Source: Sphingobacteriaceae bacterium
GTDB lineage: Bacteria; Bacteroidota; Bacteroidia; B-17B0; Aurantibacillaceae
Assembly: GCA_016709575.1 (NCBI GenBank)
Contig: JADJMM010000004.1
Coordinates: forward strand, 338,388 to 402,387
Direction of reading: 5' to 3'
Length of the DNA stretch: 64,000 nucleotides
The translations under genes were made by a program, and so were the position numbers. How positions within the stretch are numbered: position 1 is the stretch's first letter; each line of letters begins with the position of its first letter. The notes below the pieces were generated by a model, which worked only from the letters and a program-made list of their open reading frames with translations, was not told where the DNA came from and did not search any database. Shown in pieces: positions 18,940-28,578 of this stretch.

Positions 18940-20061
18940 ATGAATTTTGTAGTTTCATCCTCCACATTACTTAAACACTTAAAAGCCGTTGGCGGCGTAT
19001 TAAACACAAATAATACTATTCCTATTTTAGATTGCTTTTTGTTTGAAGTAAATAATAATGAGTTAACCATTTCGGCAAGCGATATGGAAACTACTATTAC
19101 AACCAGTTTAAAAGTTGAAGCTACGAAAGGCGGATCAATTGCTATTCCTGCTAAAACTTTACAAGATGCATTAGCCAGTTTACCTGAGCAACCAATTTCT
19201 TTTATTATTGATGATAAAAAATTCTCAGCAAAATTAAAAACAGAAACAGGTGATTATACTTTAACCGGACACAACGGAGAAGAATATCCTAAAATGCCGA
19301 AGTTAGATTCACAATCTTCCATCGTAATTAAAAGTGATATTTTAGCTTCAGCTATTAACAAAACTATTTTCGCAACAGGTAATGATGATTTACGTCCTGT
19401 AATGAGCGGCGTGTTTTGTCAGTTTACTGAAACCAATACCATTTTCGTTGCTACAGATGCGCATAAACTAGTACGCTATATCCGTAACGATGCAAAAGCA
19501 GGCGCTTCAACATCTTTCATCATGCCTAAAAAACCTTTGAATGTTTTAAAAGCATTATTGACAGGAATTGACGACGCTGTGAAAGTTGAATTCAATAAAA
19601 CCAACGCATTATTTTCTTTTGGAAACATCAACTTAGTTTGCCGTTTAATTGATGGAAAATATCCAAACTACGAAGCCGTAATTCCAAAACAAAATCCTAA
19701 TAAATTAACTATCGACCGTTCTTCTTTTCTTGGTGCTATTAAACGTGTAAGTGTTTTCGCTAACAAAGCAACACATCAAATACGTTTAAAAATAAATGGT
19801 AGTCATTTAGTAGTTTCAGCAGAAGATTTAGATTTTGCAAATGAAGGTCACGAAAGTTTAGTTTGCTCTTATGTAGGCGAAGACATGGAAATTGGCTTTA
19901 ATTCTAAATTCTTAGTGGAAATGGTAAGCAATTTAGAAAGTGATGAAATCACTATTGAAATGAGCGCTCCTAACCGTGCGGGAATTATCGTTCCATCACA
20001 AAAATCAAACCCAGGAGAAGATGTTTTAATGTTGGTGATGCCGGTTATGTTGAATAACTAA
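18940..20061 (+). CDS. dnaN: DNA polymerase III beta subunit (sliding clamp)
   Basis: 373 residues, the normal clamp length. The three repeated clamp domains are visible: domain 1 begins FVVSSSTLLKHLKAVGGVL, domain 2 after residue 128 includes GVFCQFTETNTIFVATDAHK, and domain 3 includes ISVFANKATHQIRL-type sequence. It ends with the family-type MLVMPVML. The clamp rings DNA and holds polymerase III, and also recruits MutS, ligase and others. dnaA is not adjacent, and I saw no cluster of DnaA boxes here, so this is probably not the origin. Frame intact. Confidence 0.93.
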   Translation: MNFVVSSSTLLKHLKAVGGVLNTNNTIPILDCFLFEVNNNELTISASDMETTITTSLKVEATKGGSIAIPAKTLQDALASLPEQPISFIIDDKKFSAKLKTETGDYTLTGHNGEEYPKMPKLDSQSSIVIKSDILASAINKTIFATGNDDLRPVMSGVFCQFTETNTIFVATDAHKLVRYIRNDAKAGASTSFIMPKKPLNVLKALLTGIDDAVKVEFNKTNALFSFGNINLVCRLIDGKYPNYEAVIPKQNPNKLTIDRSSFLGAIKRVSVFANKATHQIRLKINGSHLVVSAEDLDFANEGHESLVCSYVGEDMEIGFNSKFLVEMVSNLESDEITIEMSAPNRAGIIVPSQKSNPGEDVLMLVMPVMLNN

Positions 20062-20080
20062 TTTTAACTATCTTAGCTTT

Positions 20081-21214
20081 ATGCAAAAAGCTAAATTATA
20101 CTTAAGCCTGTTATTATTAGCAGGCTTTTTTGTTTCCGCACAAACAGGCGTAACAATTGTAGATAGTATCAACTCATCAAGTATATACCGTACCTATCGT
20201 TTATACCGACCATTATCCTATACAGGCTCTCAAGCTTATCCATTAGTAATTAATATGCATGGATATACATCCAGTGCCCAAGCCCAACAGATTTATGGAA
20301 ACTTTATGCCGATTGCTGATACAGCTAAGTTTTTAATTGTACATCCGCAAGGTACAAAAGATGCCAGTAATCAACCTTATTGGAACGCGGGTATTTCTCC
20401 TTCAGGTGCAAACGATTTATTATTTATTTCCCAATTAATAGATAGTTTAAAAACTATCTACAATATTGACCCGAATTGTATTTATTCAACTGGTATGAGT
20501 AATGGTGGCTTTATGAGTAATTTTTTAGCTTGTAACCTAAGTAACAAAATTGCAGCTATTGCAGGTGTTACAGGAACTATGTTTTCTACGGTTAGTCCCA
20601 CTTGTAATCCGGGCCGACCAGTACCTGTTATGCATGTTCATGGAACGGCTGACGGAACCGTTCCTTACAATGGAGGGAGTGGTATGATTGCAGTGGATTC
20701 CTTAATGAAATTCTGGCGCATTAATAATAATACAAATGCTGTACCAACAACAAGTGCTGTTCCAAATATTAATTTAGGCGATGGTTGTACAGCTGATCAT
20801 TTTTTATGGAGTGGCGGAACATTAGGTGCCACTAACGAATTATACAGAGTAAATGGCGGCGCACACACTTGGCCGGGCGCGTCAATTACTATTGGTGTAA
20901 CCAATCAGGATTTTAGTGCCTCAGTTCAGATTTGGCGTTTCTTTAGAAAATATAAATTAAACATGTTTACTACCGGTATAACTGAAAATAGTTTCGCTAC
21001 TTCATTTTCCGTTTATCCGAATCCAACAACTGATTTAGTAACCATAACTTCAGATGATGAAATGTCAATGAGTTTATTTGATATTACAGGAAAAAAATTA
21101 ATTGCGGAAACTAATCAAAAAACAATTTCTTTATTGGGATTAGAACAGGGAATTTATTTTTTAACGGTAAGTTCGAAAAGACAAACAACTACTAAAAAAA
21201 TAATTAAGCAATAA
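20081..21214 (+). CDS. Secreted PHB-depolymerase/feruloyl-esterase-like hydrolase with T9SS domain
   Basis: 377 residues. A signal peptide (ending FFVSAQ) precedes an alpha/beta-hydrolase of the LpqC/PHB depolymerase type. The oxyanion region is VINMHGYTSSA near residue 62, the nucleophile elbow GMSNGGF near 138, the Asp region HVHGTADGTVPY near 190 and the catalytic His in NGGAHTWPGA near 265. Residues 300-377 are a T9SS type A sorting domain (VYPNPTTDLVTI, GIYFLTVSSK). It likely cleaves ester bonds in polymers or oligoesters outside the cell. Its last 11 bases overlap the end of the convergent HsdR_N-like gene. Confidence 0.87.
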   Translation: MQKAKLYLSLLLLAGFFVSAQTGVTIVDSINSSSIYRTYRLYRPLSYTGSQAYPLVINMHGYTSSAQAQQIYGNFMPIADTAKFLIVHPQGTKDASNQPYWNAGISPSGANDLLFISQLIDSLKTIYNIDPNCIYSTGMSNGGFMSNFLACNLSNKIAAIAGVTGTMFSTVSPTCNPGRPVPVMHVHGTADGTVPYNGGSGMIAVDSLMKFWRINNNTNAVPTTSAVPNINLGDGCTADHFLWSGGTLGATNELYRVNGGAHTWPGASITIGVTNQDFSASVQIWRFFRKYKLNMFTTGITENSFATSFSVYPNPTTDLVTITSDDEMSMSLFDITGKKLIAETNQKTISLLGLEQGIYFLTVSSKRQTTTKKIIKQ

Positions 21215-21656
21215 GTTCGTTGTAATTCGGTAAGTCGCTAATTAATTTTGCCTTCCCGTTTTCAACTTGAATTACAAATTGCGTAAGGCCGTTTGTCATC
21301 AATAAATAGTTCACTCCTAAAATCAAATTGTAACGCAACGTTTGTTCTAAAGTAGTTTCTGTAATTGGAACATCGGGCGCTTTACATTCAATTAACAAAA
21401 CTGGATTCATGGTTTTATTATAAATTACCGCATCGTAACGTTTACGGGTGTTATTCAGGTTAATTTCCTTCTCAACAGAAATTAATGAAGCAGGTACATT
21501 TTTTTGCGTTATCAAATGATTAACTAAGTGTTGTCTCACCCACTCTTCAGGCGTTAACAATATCCATTTCTTTCGTATTTCGTCAAAAACATAAGCTTTG
21601 TTATTCTCGTGTTTTATGCGTACATTAAATGTTGGATATATGAGGGAAGATTCCAA
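21204..21656 (-). CDS. Stand-alone HsdR_N-like PD-(D/E)xK domain protein
   Basis: 150 residues. It matches the N-terminal nuclease domain of type I restriction HsdR subunits (the HSDR_N_2 type). After a helical start with EEWVRQHLVNHLI come an acidic residue in KRYDAVIYN and the core LLIECKAPD, which supplies the E-x-K of the PD-(D/E)xK fold, followed by the usual Q-x-x-x-Y helix (QTLRYNLIL). There is no helicase part and no HsdM or HsdS nearby. This short form is widespread in Bacteroidota and of unknown role. The 3' end overlaps the esterase gene by 11 bases tail to tail. Confidence 0.75.
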   Translation of the reverse strand: MESSLIYPTFNVRIKHENNKAYVFDEIRKKWILLTPEEWVRQHLVNHLITQKNVPASLISVEKEINLNNTRKRYDAVIYNKTMNPVLLIECKAPDVPITETTLEQTLRYNLILGVNYLLMTNGLTQFVIQVENGKAKLISDLPNYNELIA

Positions 21657-21705
21657 TTTTATAAATATCTTTACTTAATAAAGTGATACAAAATAAGAAA
21701 TTTTA

Positions 21706-22478
21706 ATGAAGACGAAAGAAGAAATAGTAAACAACTGGCTACCGCGTTATACTGGTAAAAAGCTAGAAGATTTCGGATCCTATATTTTACTCACAAACTT
21801 TGGAGGCTATGTAAAAATGTTTGCCGATTTAAACAAGGTACCTGTTGAGGGCTTAGATAAGCCAATGCAAAGCGCTACTCATGATGGCATTACTATTATT
21901 AATTTTAGTATGGGCAGTGCTATGGCAGCAACCATTATGGATTTGTTAACTGCAATTATGCCCAAAGCTGTTTTGTTTTTAGGCAAGTGCGGTGGTTTAA
22001 AAAGAAAAATCAAATTGGCGATTTAATTCTTCCTATTGCAGCTATTCGTGGTGAAGGAACCAGTAACGATTATTTACCTTTAGAAGTTCCTGCTCTACCC
22101 TCTTTTAATTTACAAAAAGCAATTTCTTACACCATCCGTTTAAGTGGCCGCGATTATTGGACAGGTACAGTTTATACTACTAACCGTCGCGTATGGGAGC
22201 ATGATGAAGAATTTAAAGAGTACTTGCGCGAGATACGTGTAATGGCCATTGACATGGAAACTGCCACAATATTTAGCGTAGGCTTTCATAACGAAATACC
22301 TGTAGGAGCTCTGTTATTAGTGAGCGACCAACCCATGACTCCTGAAGGAGTTAAAACAGAGGAAAGCGATAAAAAAGTAACTGAAGGTTTTGTAACAAAT
22401 CATTTACAAATTGGCATAGACTCTTTAAAAGAATTACAAAACTCAGGTATCTCAGTTAAACATTTACGTTTTGAGTAA
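21706..22478 (+). CDS. amn: AMP nucleosidase (one frameshift as read)
   Basis: About 257 residues of the short, Bacteroidota-type AMP nucleosidase, which splits AMP into adenine and ribose 5-phosphate. Visible are the NP-1 phosphorylase fold features GSYILLTNFGGY, TIINFSMGSAMAA, FLGKCGGL, and the base/ribose site VMAIDMETATIFSVG near the C-terminus with LLLVSDQPMTPEGVKT. The frame breaks at about 22005: GGTTTA plus a 5-A run gives GLKRKIK, while six A would give GLKKKNQIGDLILP and join the second half perfectly. An essential-looking enzyme split in one homopolymer points to a sequence error. The TAA overlaps the TTG start of meaB. Confidence 0.85.
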
Positions 22479-23459
22479 TTCAACTTTAAATACACCTGAT
22501 TATTACATTAAAGGAATTTTAGCCGGAGATATTTCTATTCTTAGCCGTGCAATAACTTTAGTTGAATCTACCAAAGAAGAACATCAGCTAATTGCAGAAA
22601 AAGTTATTGATGGCGTGATTGAAAAAACAGGAAAATCTTTTCGTTTAGGTATCACAGGTGTTCCCGGTGTGGGAAAAAGTACATTCATTGAAAGCTTTGG
22701 TTTAGAATTAGCCGATAGCGGACATAAAGTGGCCATTTTAGCAATAGACCCTAGCAGTCAGAAAAGTAAAGGGAGTATTTTAGGCGATAAAACACGAATG
22801 GAAAAATTATCCGTTCATCCTAAAGTTTATATTCGCCCTTCACCTAGCTCAGGCACCTTAGGTGGTGTTGCACAAAAAACATTCGAAACTATTTTATTAT
22901 GTGAGGCTGCAGGCTACGATTTTATTATTGTAGAAACTGTTGGGGTTGGACAAAGTGAAATTACAATTAGTCAGATGACAGATTTCTTTTTGTTACTGAT
23001 GTTAGCCGGTGCCGGAGATGAATTACAAGGTATTAAGCGCGGCATTATGGAAATGGCTGATTCGGTTATTATCACCAAAGCCGACGGAGCAAATATTCAG
23101 AAAGCAAAAAATGCAAGGGGAGAATACGCTCATGCATTGCATTTATTTCCACCAACAGAAAGCGGATGGATTCCGAAGGTAGATACTTGTTCCGCTTTAC
23201 AAAACGATGGCGTTACCAATGTGGTAAGAATTATAGACGAATATAAATTACTTACCGAATCGAATGGGTATTTCGCTAAAAAACGTAATACACAGTTAAA
23301 AGAGTGGTGCACCAAAGTATTGCTGATAAACTAAAGGAAAAATTCTACAATAATCCTGCTGTAAAAGCAGAATTAGCAAAAATGGAAGACCTTTTATTAA
23401 AAGGAACTATCAACCCATATAAGCTGGCTTCGGAACTTATTTCCAAATGGAAATCCTAA
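22471..23459 (+). CDS. meaB: Methylmalonyl-CoA mutase-associated GTPase MeaB (frameshifted near 3' end)
   Basis: About 329 residues. The start is a TTG at 22471 that overlaps the amn stop by eight bases. P-loop GTPase: GVPGVGKST (Walker A, residue 65), AIDPSSQKSKGSILGD (switch I area), IVETVGVGQSE (Walker B/switch II) and ITKADG (the N/TKxD-type base motif). MeaB guards the B12-dependent methylmalonyl-CoA mutase by GTP-dependent cofactor loading and protection. The open frame ends at 23334. One more base near GTGGTGCAC would restore a family-like end (HQSIADKLKEKFYNNP ... LISKWKS) reaching a stop at 23457-23459. The mutase genes are not in this window. Confidence 0.87.
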
Positions 23460-23534
23460 AATCGTTTTAGTCCCTTTTTTGCACATTTAACCTTTATTTA
23501 ATGTCATTTCCTTCAAAAGAGGCTTTTAAAGATG

Positions 23535-23542
23535 TACATTTG
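23535..23542 (+). promoter_or_regulatory. Promoter word TACATTTG before the small CTD protein
   Basis: TACATTTG fits the TAnnTTTG -7 consensus and ends 20 bases before the ATG at 23563. CTTC at 23511 lies 20 bases upstream as a poor -33 candidate. Confidence 0.4.
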
Positions 23543-23562
23543 CGAAGCAAAAAAACGCATAA

Positions 23563-23904
23563 ATGAAAAAATTGTTACTCTTGGTTCTTATCACAGCTTT
23601 TGTAAACTCAAAAGCAGATACTAATCATCCCTTATCAGATGTTAAAGAATTGAAGTTAGAAACTTTAGTTACTATAAATCCGAACATCTTTACAAAAGAT
23701 GTAACAATAAAATTAACGCAATACGTTCAGGAAGAAATAAAAGTAAGTTTGACCGATATTATAGGAAGAAGAGTCCTTAGCGCGAAATTTGAAAATGGTT
23801 CAACATCTAAAACTATTAACATTTCACAGCTCGCACAAGGTGAATACCACCTTAAAGTAGAATACGGCACGCAAAGTTTTTCTACTACACTCATTAATGA
23901 GTAA
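23563..23904 (+). CDS. Minimal T9SS sorting-domain protein (signal peptide plus CTD only)
   Basis: 113 residues. A signal peptide (MKKLLLLVLITAFVNSKA) and about 20 linker residues lead straight into a type A sorting domain: INPNIFTKDVTIKL in place of the usual YPNP start, then SLTDIIGRRVLSAKF, ISQLAQGEYHLKVE and a final strand ending LINE. There is no cargo domain. The CTD resembles that of the amidase gene that follows (LTDVLGREVFALKL, SLAQGVYWITIEN). It has its own promoter word and its own terminator, so it looks like a real one-gene unit and not a broken tail. It could be a CTD decoy, a surface peptide, or a remnant; its role is unknown. Confidence 0.7.
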   Translation: MKKLLLLVLITAFVNSKADTNHPLSDVKELKLETLVTINPNIFTKDVTIKLTQYVQEEIKVSLTDIIGRRVLSAKFENGSTSKTINISQLAQGEYHLKVEYGTQSFSTTLINE

Positions 23905-23913
23905 AGATTTTAA

Positions 23914-23939
23914 AAAGACCGCTTATACGCGGTCTTTTT
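23914..23939 (+). terminator. Intrinsic terminator of the small CTD gene
   Basis: Arms GACCGC (23917-23922) and GCGGTC (23929-23934), with flanking A and T runs and a six-base loop, directly after the stop. Confidence 0.85.
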
Positions 23940-24106
23940 ATTTAAAGCAATTTATTGAGTTGATAACAAAGAAGCAGGAATTATTTTCTTAATTAAATCG
24001 CTAAAATCGTTTTAGGACTGTTTTCCAACATTTCCCTCTCATTTTACTATTATTTCAGAATAGAAGCTCTTTAATTCTGTAAATTTATTCAGTCAAAAAA
24101 ATACTG

Positions 24107-27100
24107 ATGAAAAAACTTTTACTTCTCATTTTTACCTTCACTTTTTTACTTTCAACTGCCAAAGAATTAGTAATTGAAAATCCTTATTCGCAGCAATTTA
24201 AAAAGGCCTATTCTTTATATCCAACAGTTCCAAAAGGAATTTTAGAAGCGGTTGCTTATACACAAACGCGTTTCCAACATTTAAATAATCCAGAACACGC
24301 TTGCACAGGCATTCCAACAGCTTATGGTGTTATGGGATTAATTGAAAACGGAAAAGGTTATTTCAGAAGTAATCTGTCTTTAGTTTCAAACCTATCAGGA
24401 TTTACAGAAGAAGATATTAAAAAAAATCCGGAGACTTCTATAATTGCGTGTGCCGCGGCTTATAACGCGCTTCAACAAAAACATAATGCATTTTCAAAAA
24501 ACGCTACTGATTATAAAACAATTTTAATTGAATTAAGTGAATTGCCTTTGGCAAACGACTTAATTAATGATTTCGTTATCAACTCTCACCTTTACCAATT
24601 ATTTTGGTTTTTAAACAACGGCGAATTTCAAGATGCTTACAGTTTTCCGGATTACAATTTAAATCTTCCTGAAATTTTTGGCGAGAATTACAATATTCTA
24701 AGTTCTTCAACAGTAAAAATTTCTAAAACAAGTATTCTTTCGCAAAGTGGACAAAATTATAAATCGAATACTCCTTCTGTAACTTTTTCACCTGATTACG
24801 GTCCGGCTTTATGGAATCCTACGACTTGTAATTATAGTTCACGTTCAGGTACACAAATCACTGCAGTTGCTATTCATGATGTTGAAGGGAGTTATTCAGG
24901 TTGTATTTCGTGGTTTAAAAATTGTAGTGCCAATGCTTCTGCACATTATGTTTTACGTAGTAGTGACGGACAAGTAACACAAATGATTTTAGAAGTTGAT
25001 AAAGCTTGGCATATTGGTTCTGAAAATCCTTACACAGTTGGATTAGAACACGAAGGTTACGCAAGTAGTTCAGCTTGGTACACCAACGCAATGTATGTTT
25101 CTTCTGCTAATTTAGTTCGTGATATTTGCACATCAAATTCAATTAATCCTTTACGTTGTTATTATGGTCCGGGTTGTTCTGGCACAACTCCTCAATGCGG
25201 TTTAGGCTCTTGTACAAAAATTAAAGGCCATCAAATGTATCCAAGTCAAACACACAGCGACCCTGGTCCGTATTGGAATTGGGATAAATTTTATAAACTC
25301 ATCAACAACACTTACTCTATCACAACAACTTTCACCGCATCAACAGGAAATTTTTATGATTCCGGTGGAGCAACAGGAAATTATACTGATGACGAGCGCA
25401 AAGTTTATTTATTTACAAAAGCAGGAGCCACCAACATTACTTTAAATTTTACCGCATTTAATCTTGAAAAAAACTGGGACCATCTTTTTATTTATGATGG
25501 CGGAAATATAAACTCTCCATTAATTGGAAAATACACTGGAACTGTTAGTCCGGGCCCGGTTACATCTACCAATGATAGTTTATTAGTTGAATTTAGAAGT
25601 GATTGCGCAACTACCGCATCAGGTTGGTCGGCTACTTACACAACAGTAACTACAGCTACCATCACACCTGATATAATTTCTCCTAACACAACCGTGAGCA
25701 CAATCGGCGCATGGAAAACCGCCAGCTTTACTGCAACGTTTTCTGATGCTGACAATGTTGGTGGATCTGGTTTAGAAAAAAGTTACTATCAAGTGATTGA
25801 TTTTGATGGAACAGAATGGCGCGCGAATTACACGAAAGGTTTTTTTGCTGATAATTTTGATAATGCTATTCATCCGGAGTGGACACAAAAAGTGGGAATA
25901 TGGAGTGTAACCGGAAATTCATTAGTACAAAGCGATGAAGTTTCAACTGCAGCAGGTAACACAAATATTTATGCAGCGCTAACCGAAAATTTATCTAACC
26001 GTTATTTGTATCAGTTCTTAGCAAAGTTTGAAGGTAGTGGAACAAATCGCAGTGCAGGCTTACATTTTTTCTGTGATAAACCGGATAGCACCAATCGTAA
26101 CAATTCGTATTTCGTTTGGTTTAGGTTAGATGATCAAAAAGTTCAAATCTATAAAGTAATTGCAAATAATTTTGGAGTTCCTGTCGCAGATTTACCTTTA
26201 GCGTTTACAGCAGGACAATGGTACGACATAAAAGTAATCTTTGATCGTATCAGCGGAAAGATGAATGTATACATGAACAATGGTTTAATCGCCACTTGGA
26301 CAGATCCTTCACCCTACTCTAACGGCGGATACATTTCGTTTAGAAGTGGTAATTGTAAATTTAGTATAGATGAAATTAAAGTATATCGTTCACGTGCAGC
26401 AACAGCGAATGTAACTTTAGGAAGCGGAAATGCTTTTGACATCCGTTACCAAAATCCAAATCCTTTAACCAGCAGCGCCAAAATAAAATCTATTTGTCAG
26501 GATAGCGCCGGAAATTTGTCGCCAATATATTATCACGATTTAAATATTGATTGGACACCACCAAACAATTTAACTTTTGTAAATGATGGTAAGAGTACTG
26601 ATGAGGCTTTAAATTGCAATGATGATTCGTTAAGTGCAAATTGGAGTGCATCAGCTGATACAAATTCTGCTATTGTAAAATATTGGTATTCGGTGGGAAC
26701 AAGTGCAGGTGCTACTGATATTCAAAATTGGACCAGTAGTTTTACAGGGACAGCAGTTACAACTACATCAGTTGTATTGACACAAAACACAACCTATTAT
26801 TTTAATATACAAGCTGAGAATGGCGCAGGATTATTAAGTAATATCATCAGCAGTAATGGTCAAAAAGTAGATAGTACTTGTGCTGCTATTGGCATAAATG
26901 AAATTGTAAAGGCTAATGGCTTTGCGATTTATCCTAATCCATTTACAAACAACATCACAGTTAAATTAAATGCTTTGTCAAGTAACGATGGCAAAATAAC
27001 TTTAACTGATGTTTTAGGACGAGAAGTATTTGCCTTAAAATTGGAAGGCACTACAAAAACAATCAACACTGCAAGTTTGGCACAAGGTGTTTATTGGATA

Positions 27101-27151
27101 ACTATTGAAAATGGAAAAGATAGATTTGTATCTAAGCTAGTAAAGGAATAA
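24107..27151 (+). CDS. Secreted N-acetylmuramoyl-L-alanine amidase with CUB-like domain and T9SS CTD
   Basis: 1014 residues. Signal peptide, then at about 25-190 a region reminiscent of lytic-transglycosylase-like domains (YPTVPKGILEAVAYTQT, AYGVMGLIENGKGYF). Next is an amidase_2 domain (about 245-400) with zinc ligand candidates His in AIHDVEG (about 257), His in KGHQMYP and Asp in HSDPGPYW, and Glu in GLEHEG. A CUB-like domain follows at about 410-510 (YDSGGATGNY, DHLFIYDGG), then a laminin-G/lectin-like part and a fibronectin-like part. It ends with a type A sorting domain (YPNPFTNNITVKL). It probably cleaves peptidoglycan stem peptides outside the cell, as nutrient use or attack on other bacteria. 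A terminator follows. Confidence 0.85.
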   Translation: MKKLLLLIFTFTFLLSTAKELVIENPYSQQFKKAYSLYPTVPKGILEAVAYTQTRFQHLNNPEHACTGIPTAYGVMGLIENGKGYFRSNLSLVSNLSGFTEEDIKKNPETSIIACAAAYNALQQKHNAFSKNATDYKTILIELSELPLANDLINDFVINSHLYQLFWFLNNGEFQDAYSFPDYNLNLPEIFGENYNILSSSTVKISKTSILSQSGQNYKSNTPSVTFSPDYGPALWNPTTCNYSSRSGTQITAVAIHDVEGSYSGCISWFKNCSANASAHYVLRSSDGQVTQMILEVDKAWHIGSENPYTVGLEHEGYASSSAWYTNAMYVSSANLVRDICTSNSINPLRCYYGPGCSGTTPQCGLGSCTKIKGHQMYPSQTHSDPGPYWNWDKFYKLINNTYSITTTFTASTGNFYDSGGATGNYTDDERKVYLFTKAGATNITLNFTAFNLEKNWDHLFIYDGGNINSPLIGKYTGTVSPGPVTSTNDSLLVEFRSDCATTASGWSATYTTVTTATITPDIISPNTTVSTIGAWKTASFTATFSDADNVGGSGLEKSYYQVIDFDGTEWRANYTKGFFADNFDNAIHPEWTQKVGIWSVTGNSLVQSDEVSTAAGNTNIYAALTENLSNRYLYQFLAKFEGSGTNRSAGLHFFCDKPDSTNRNNSYFVWFRLDDQKVQIYKVIANNFGVPVADLPLAFTAGQWYDIKVIFDRISGKMNVYMNNGLIATWTDPSPYSNGGYISFRSGNCKFSIDEIKVYRSRAATANVTLGSGNAFDIRYQNPNPLTSSAKIKSICQDSAGNLSPIYYHDLNIDWTPPNNLTFVNDGKSTDEALNCNDDSLSANWSASADTNSAIVKYWYSVGTSAGATDIQNWTSSFTGTAVTTTSVVLTQNTTYYFNIQAENGAGLLSNIISSNGQKVDSTCAAIGINEIVKANGFAIYPNPFTNNITVKLNALSSNDGKITLTDVLGREVFALKLEGTTKTINTASLAQGVYWITIENGKDRFVSKLVKE

Positions 27152-27167
27152 AAATATCTTACTCACA

Positions 27168-27197
27168 AAAAAGGCTGCCCTTTCAGGCAGCCTTTTT
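27168..27197. terminator. Bidirectional intrinsic terminator
   Basis: AAGGCTGCC (27171-27179) pairs with GGCAGCCTT (27186-27194), flanked by A-run and T-run. It separates the amidase gene from the convergent VCBS-repeat gene. Confidence 0.9.
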
Positions 27198-27216
27198 ATT
27201 TTGAGACTATTTTAAA

Positions 27217-28540
27217 TTAGTTCTTAGTCACTTTAAAGATATTGCTTTTGTTATCAGTACTTATTTTAACAAAATACATACCTTTTGCTTCAGGTAATTC
27301 AATAGTATTTGTAGTGTTACTGATTTCTTTTGTAGAAACTACTTTGTCCTAATGCATTAATTACTTCAACTGACATTATTTCAGAAGTGTTATCTAACTT
27401 AAGAGTAACGTTATCAGTAGTTGGATTTGGGTAAATGCTAACACCTGCAATTATGTTTGCAGTAGAGATACCTGTACCAAATGTATTTTCAGCATAAAAT
27501 AAAGCACCAGTTGAGATACCTGTTAACATATCTTGATCACCGTCATTATCTAAATCAGCAAATACCGGTGAAGCACCAGCATTAGTTAGATTAGTTAATG
27601 AGAAAGGATTAGATGTAGGTGCACCAAAAGCTGGAGCTGAAGCAGTACCTGTGTTTAAATAGTATGCAAAAGCACCACTATCACCAGACCACATATCTTT
27701 ATCGCCATCAGAATCTAAATCAGTAAAAGCAACAGTGCCATAACCCGCAGTTAAGTTTGCTGTTAAACCAAATGTATTCATTACAGGAGCGGCAAAAGCA
27801 GGTGCAGAAGCAGTACCAGTATTTTGGTAATAGAAGAAATTTCCGTCAAAATTACCAACCATTAAATCCTGGTCACCATCGTTATCTAAATCAGTAAATG
27901 CACCATAGCCATAGCCATTAGTTACTGTAGTAATTCCAAAAGGATTTGTTACCATCGCAGCAAACGCCGGAGCGGTAGCACTTCCTGTATTTTGATAATA
28001 AAAAATATCTCCGGCATAACCACTTGAAATCATATCCTTATCGCCATCATTATCCAAATCAACAAAAGAAGGACAAGCATAACCATCACCTGTGTTAGTT
28101 AAACCATATGCGTTTGTTGCAGAGGCAGTAAATGAAGGCACAGAAGCTGTACCGATGTTCTGGTAATAAAAGAAATCACCATTAACATCACCAGCCATTA
28201 CATCCTTATCTCCATCATTATCTAAATCAACAAACGTTGGAGTTGACCATTGACCAGCAGTGTTAGCTAAACCAAAAGGGTTAGATAATTTTGTTGGAAA
28301 TGATTGTGCATTTGCAGCATTAGGCTGAAACAAAATAAAACCAGCAGTTAATGCAAATGTTGCAGTGCTAAGTTTAAGTTGAGTTTGCATTCCTGTTAAC
28401 AATTGAAACAAACGAGAGATACGTCTCTTAAGAATATCTTGTTTGTATTCGTTTTTACCAAGCGCTAATAAATTGCTTAGTTTTTTGCGGCTGCGGTTAT
28501 AAAACCGAACCAGTTCATTGTAATTGTAATTTTTCTTCAT
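27217..28540 (-). CDS. VCBS/FG-GAP-repeat T9SS surface protein (frameshifted in the CTD)
   Basis: About 440 residues. A long basic N-terminal segment (RFYNRSRKKLSNLLALGK) precedes the hydrophobic export segment (ATFALTAGFILFQPNAANA), an unusual layout for a signal peptide. Five FG-GAP/VCBS-type repeats follow, each with FVDLDNDGDKDM or FTDLDNDGDQDL (calcium-binding loops) and FFYYQNTGTASAPAF. A type A sorting domain starts at YPNPTTDNVTLKLD. The frame stops at 27317 after INALGQ. The neighbouring frame continues KVVSTKEISNTTNTI and GMYFVKIST to a stop at 27217-27219, completing the domain, so a one-base error near 27340 is likely. Surface-exposed beta-propeller protein of unknown ligand. Confidence 0.82.
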
Positions 28541-28578
28541 CTTTGTTTTTTGGTTTTTGGTTTGTAAATATACTATTA

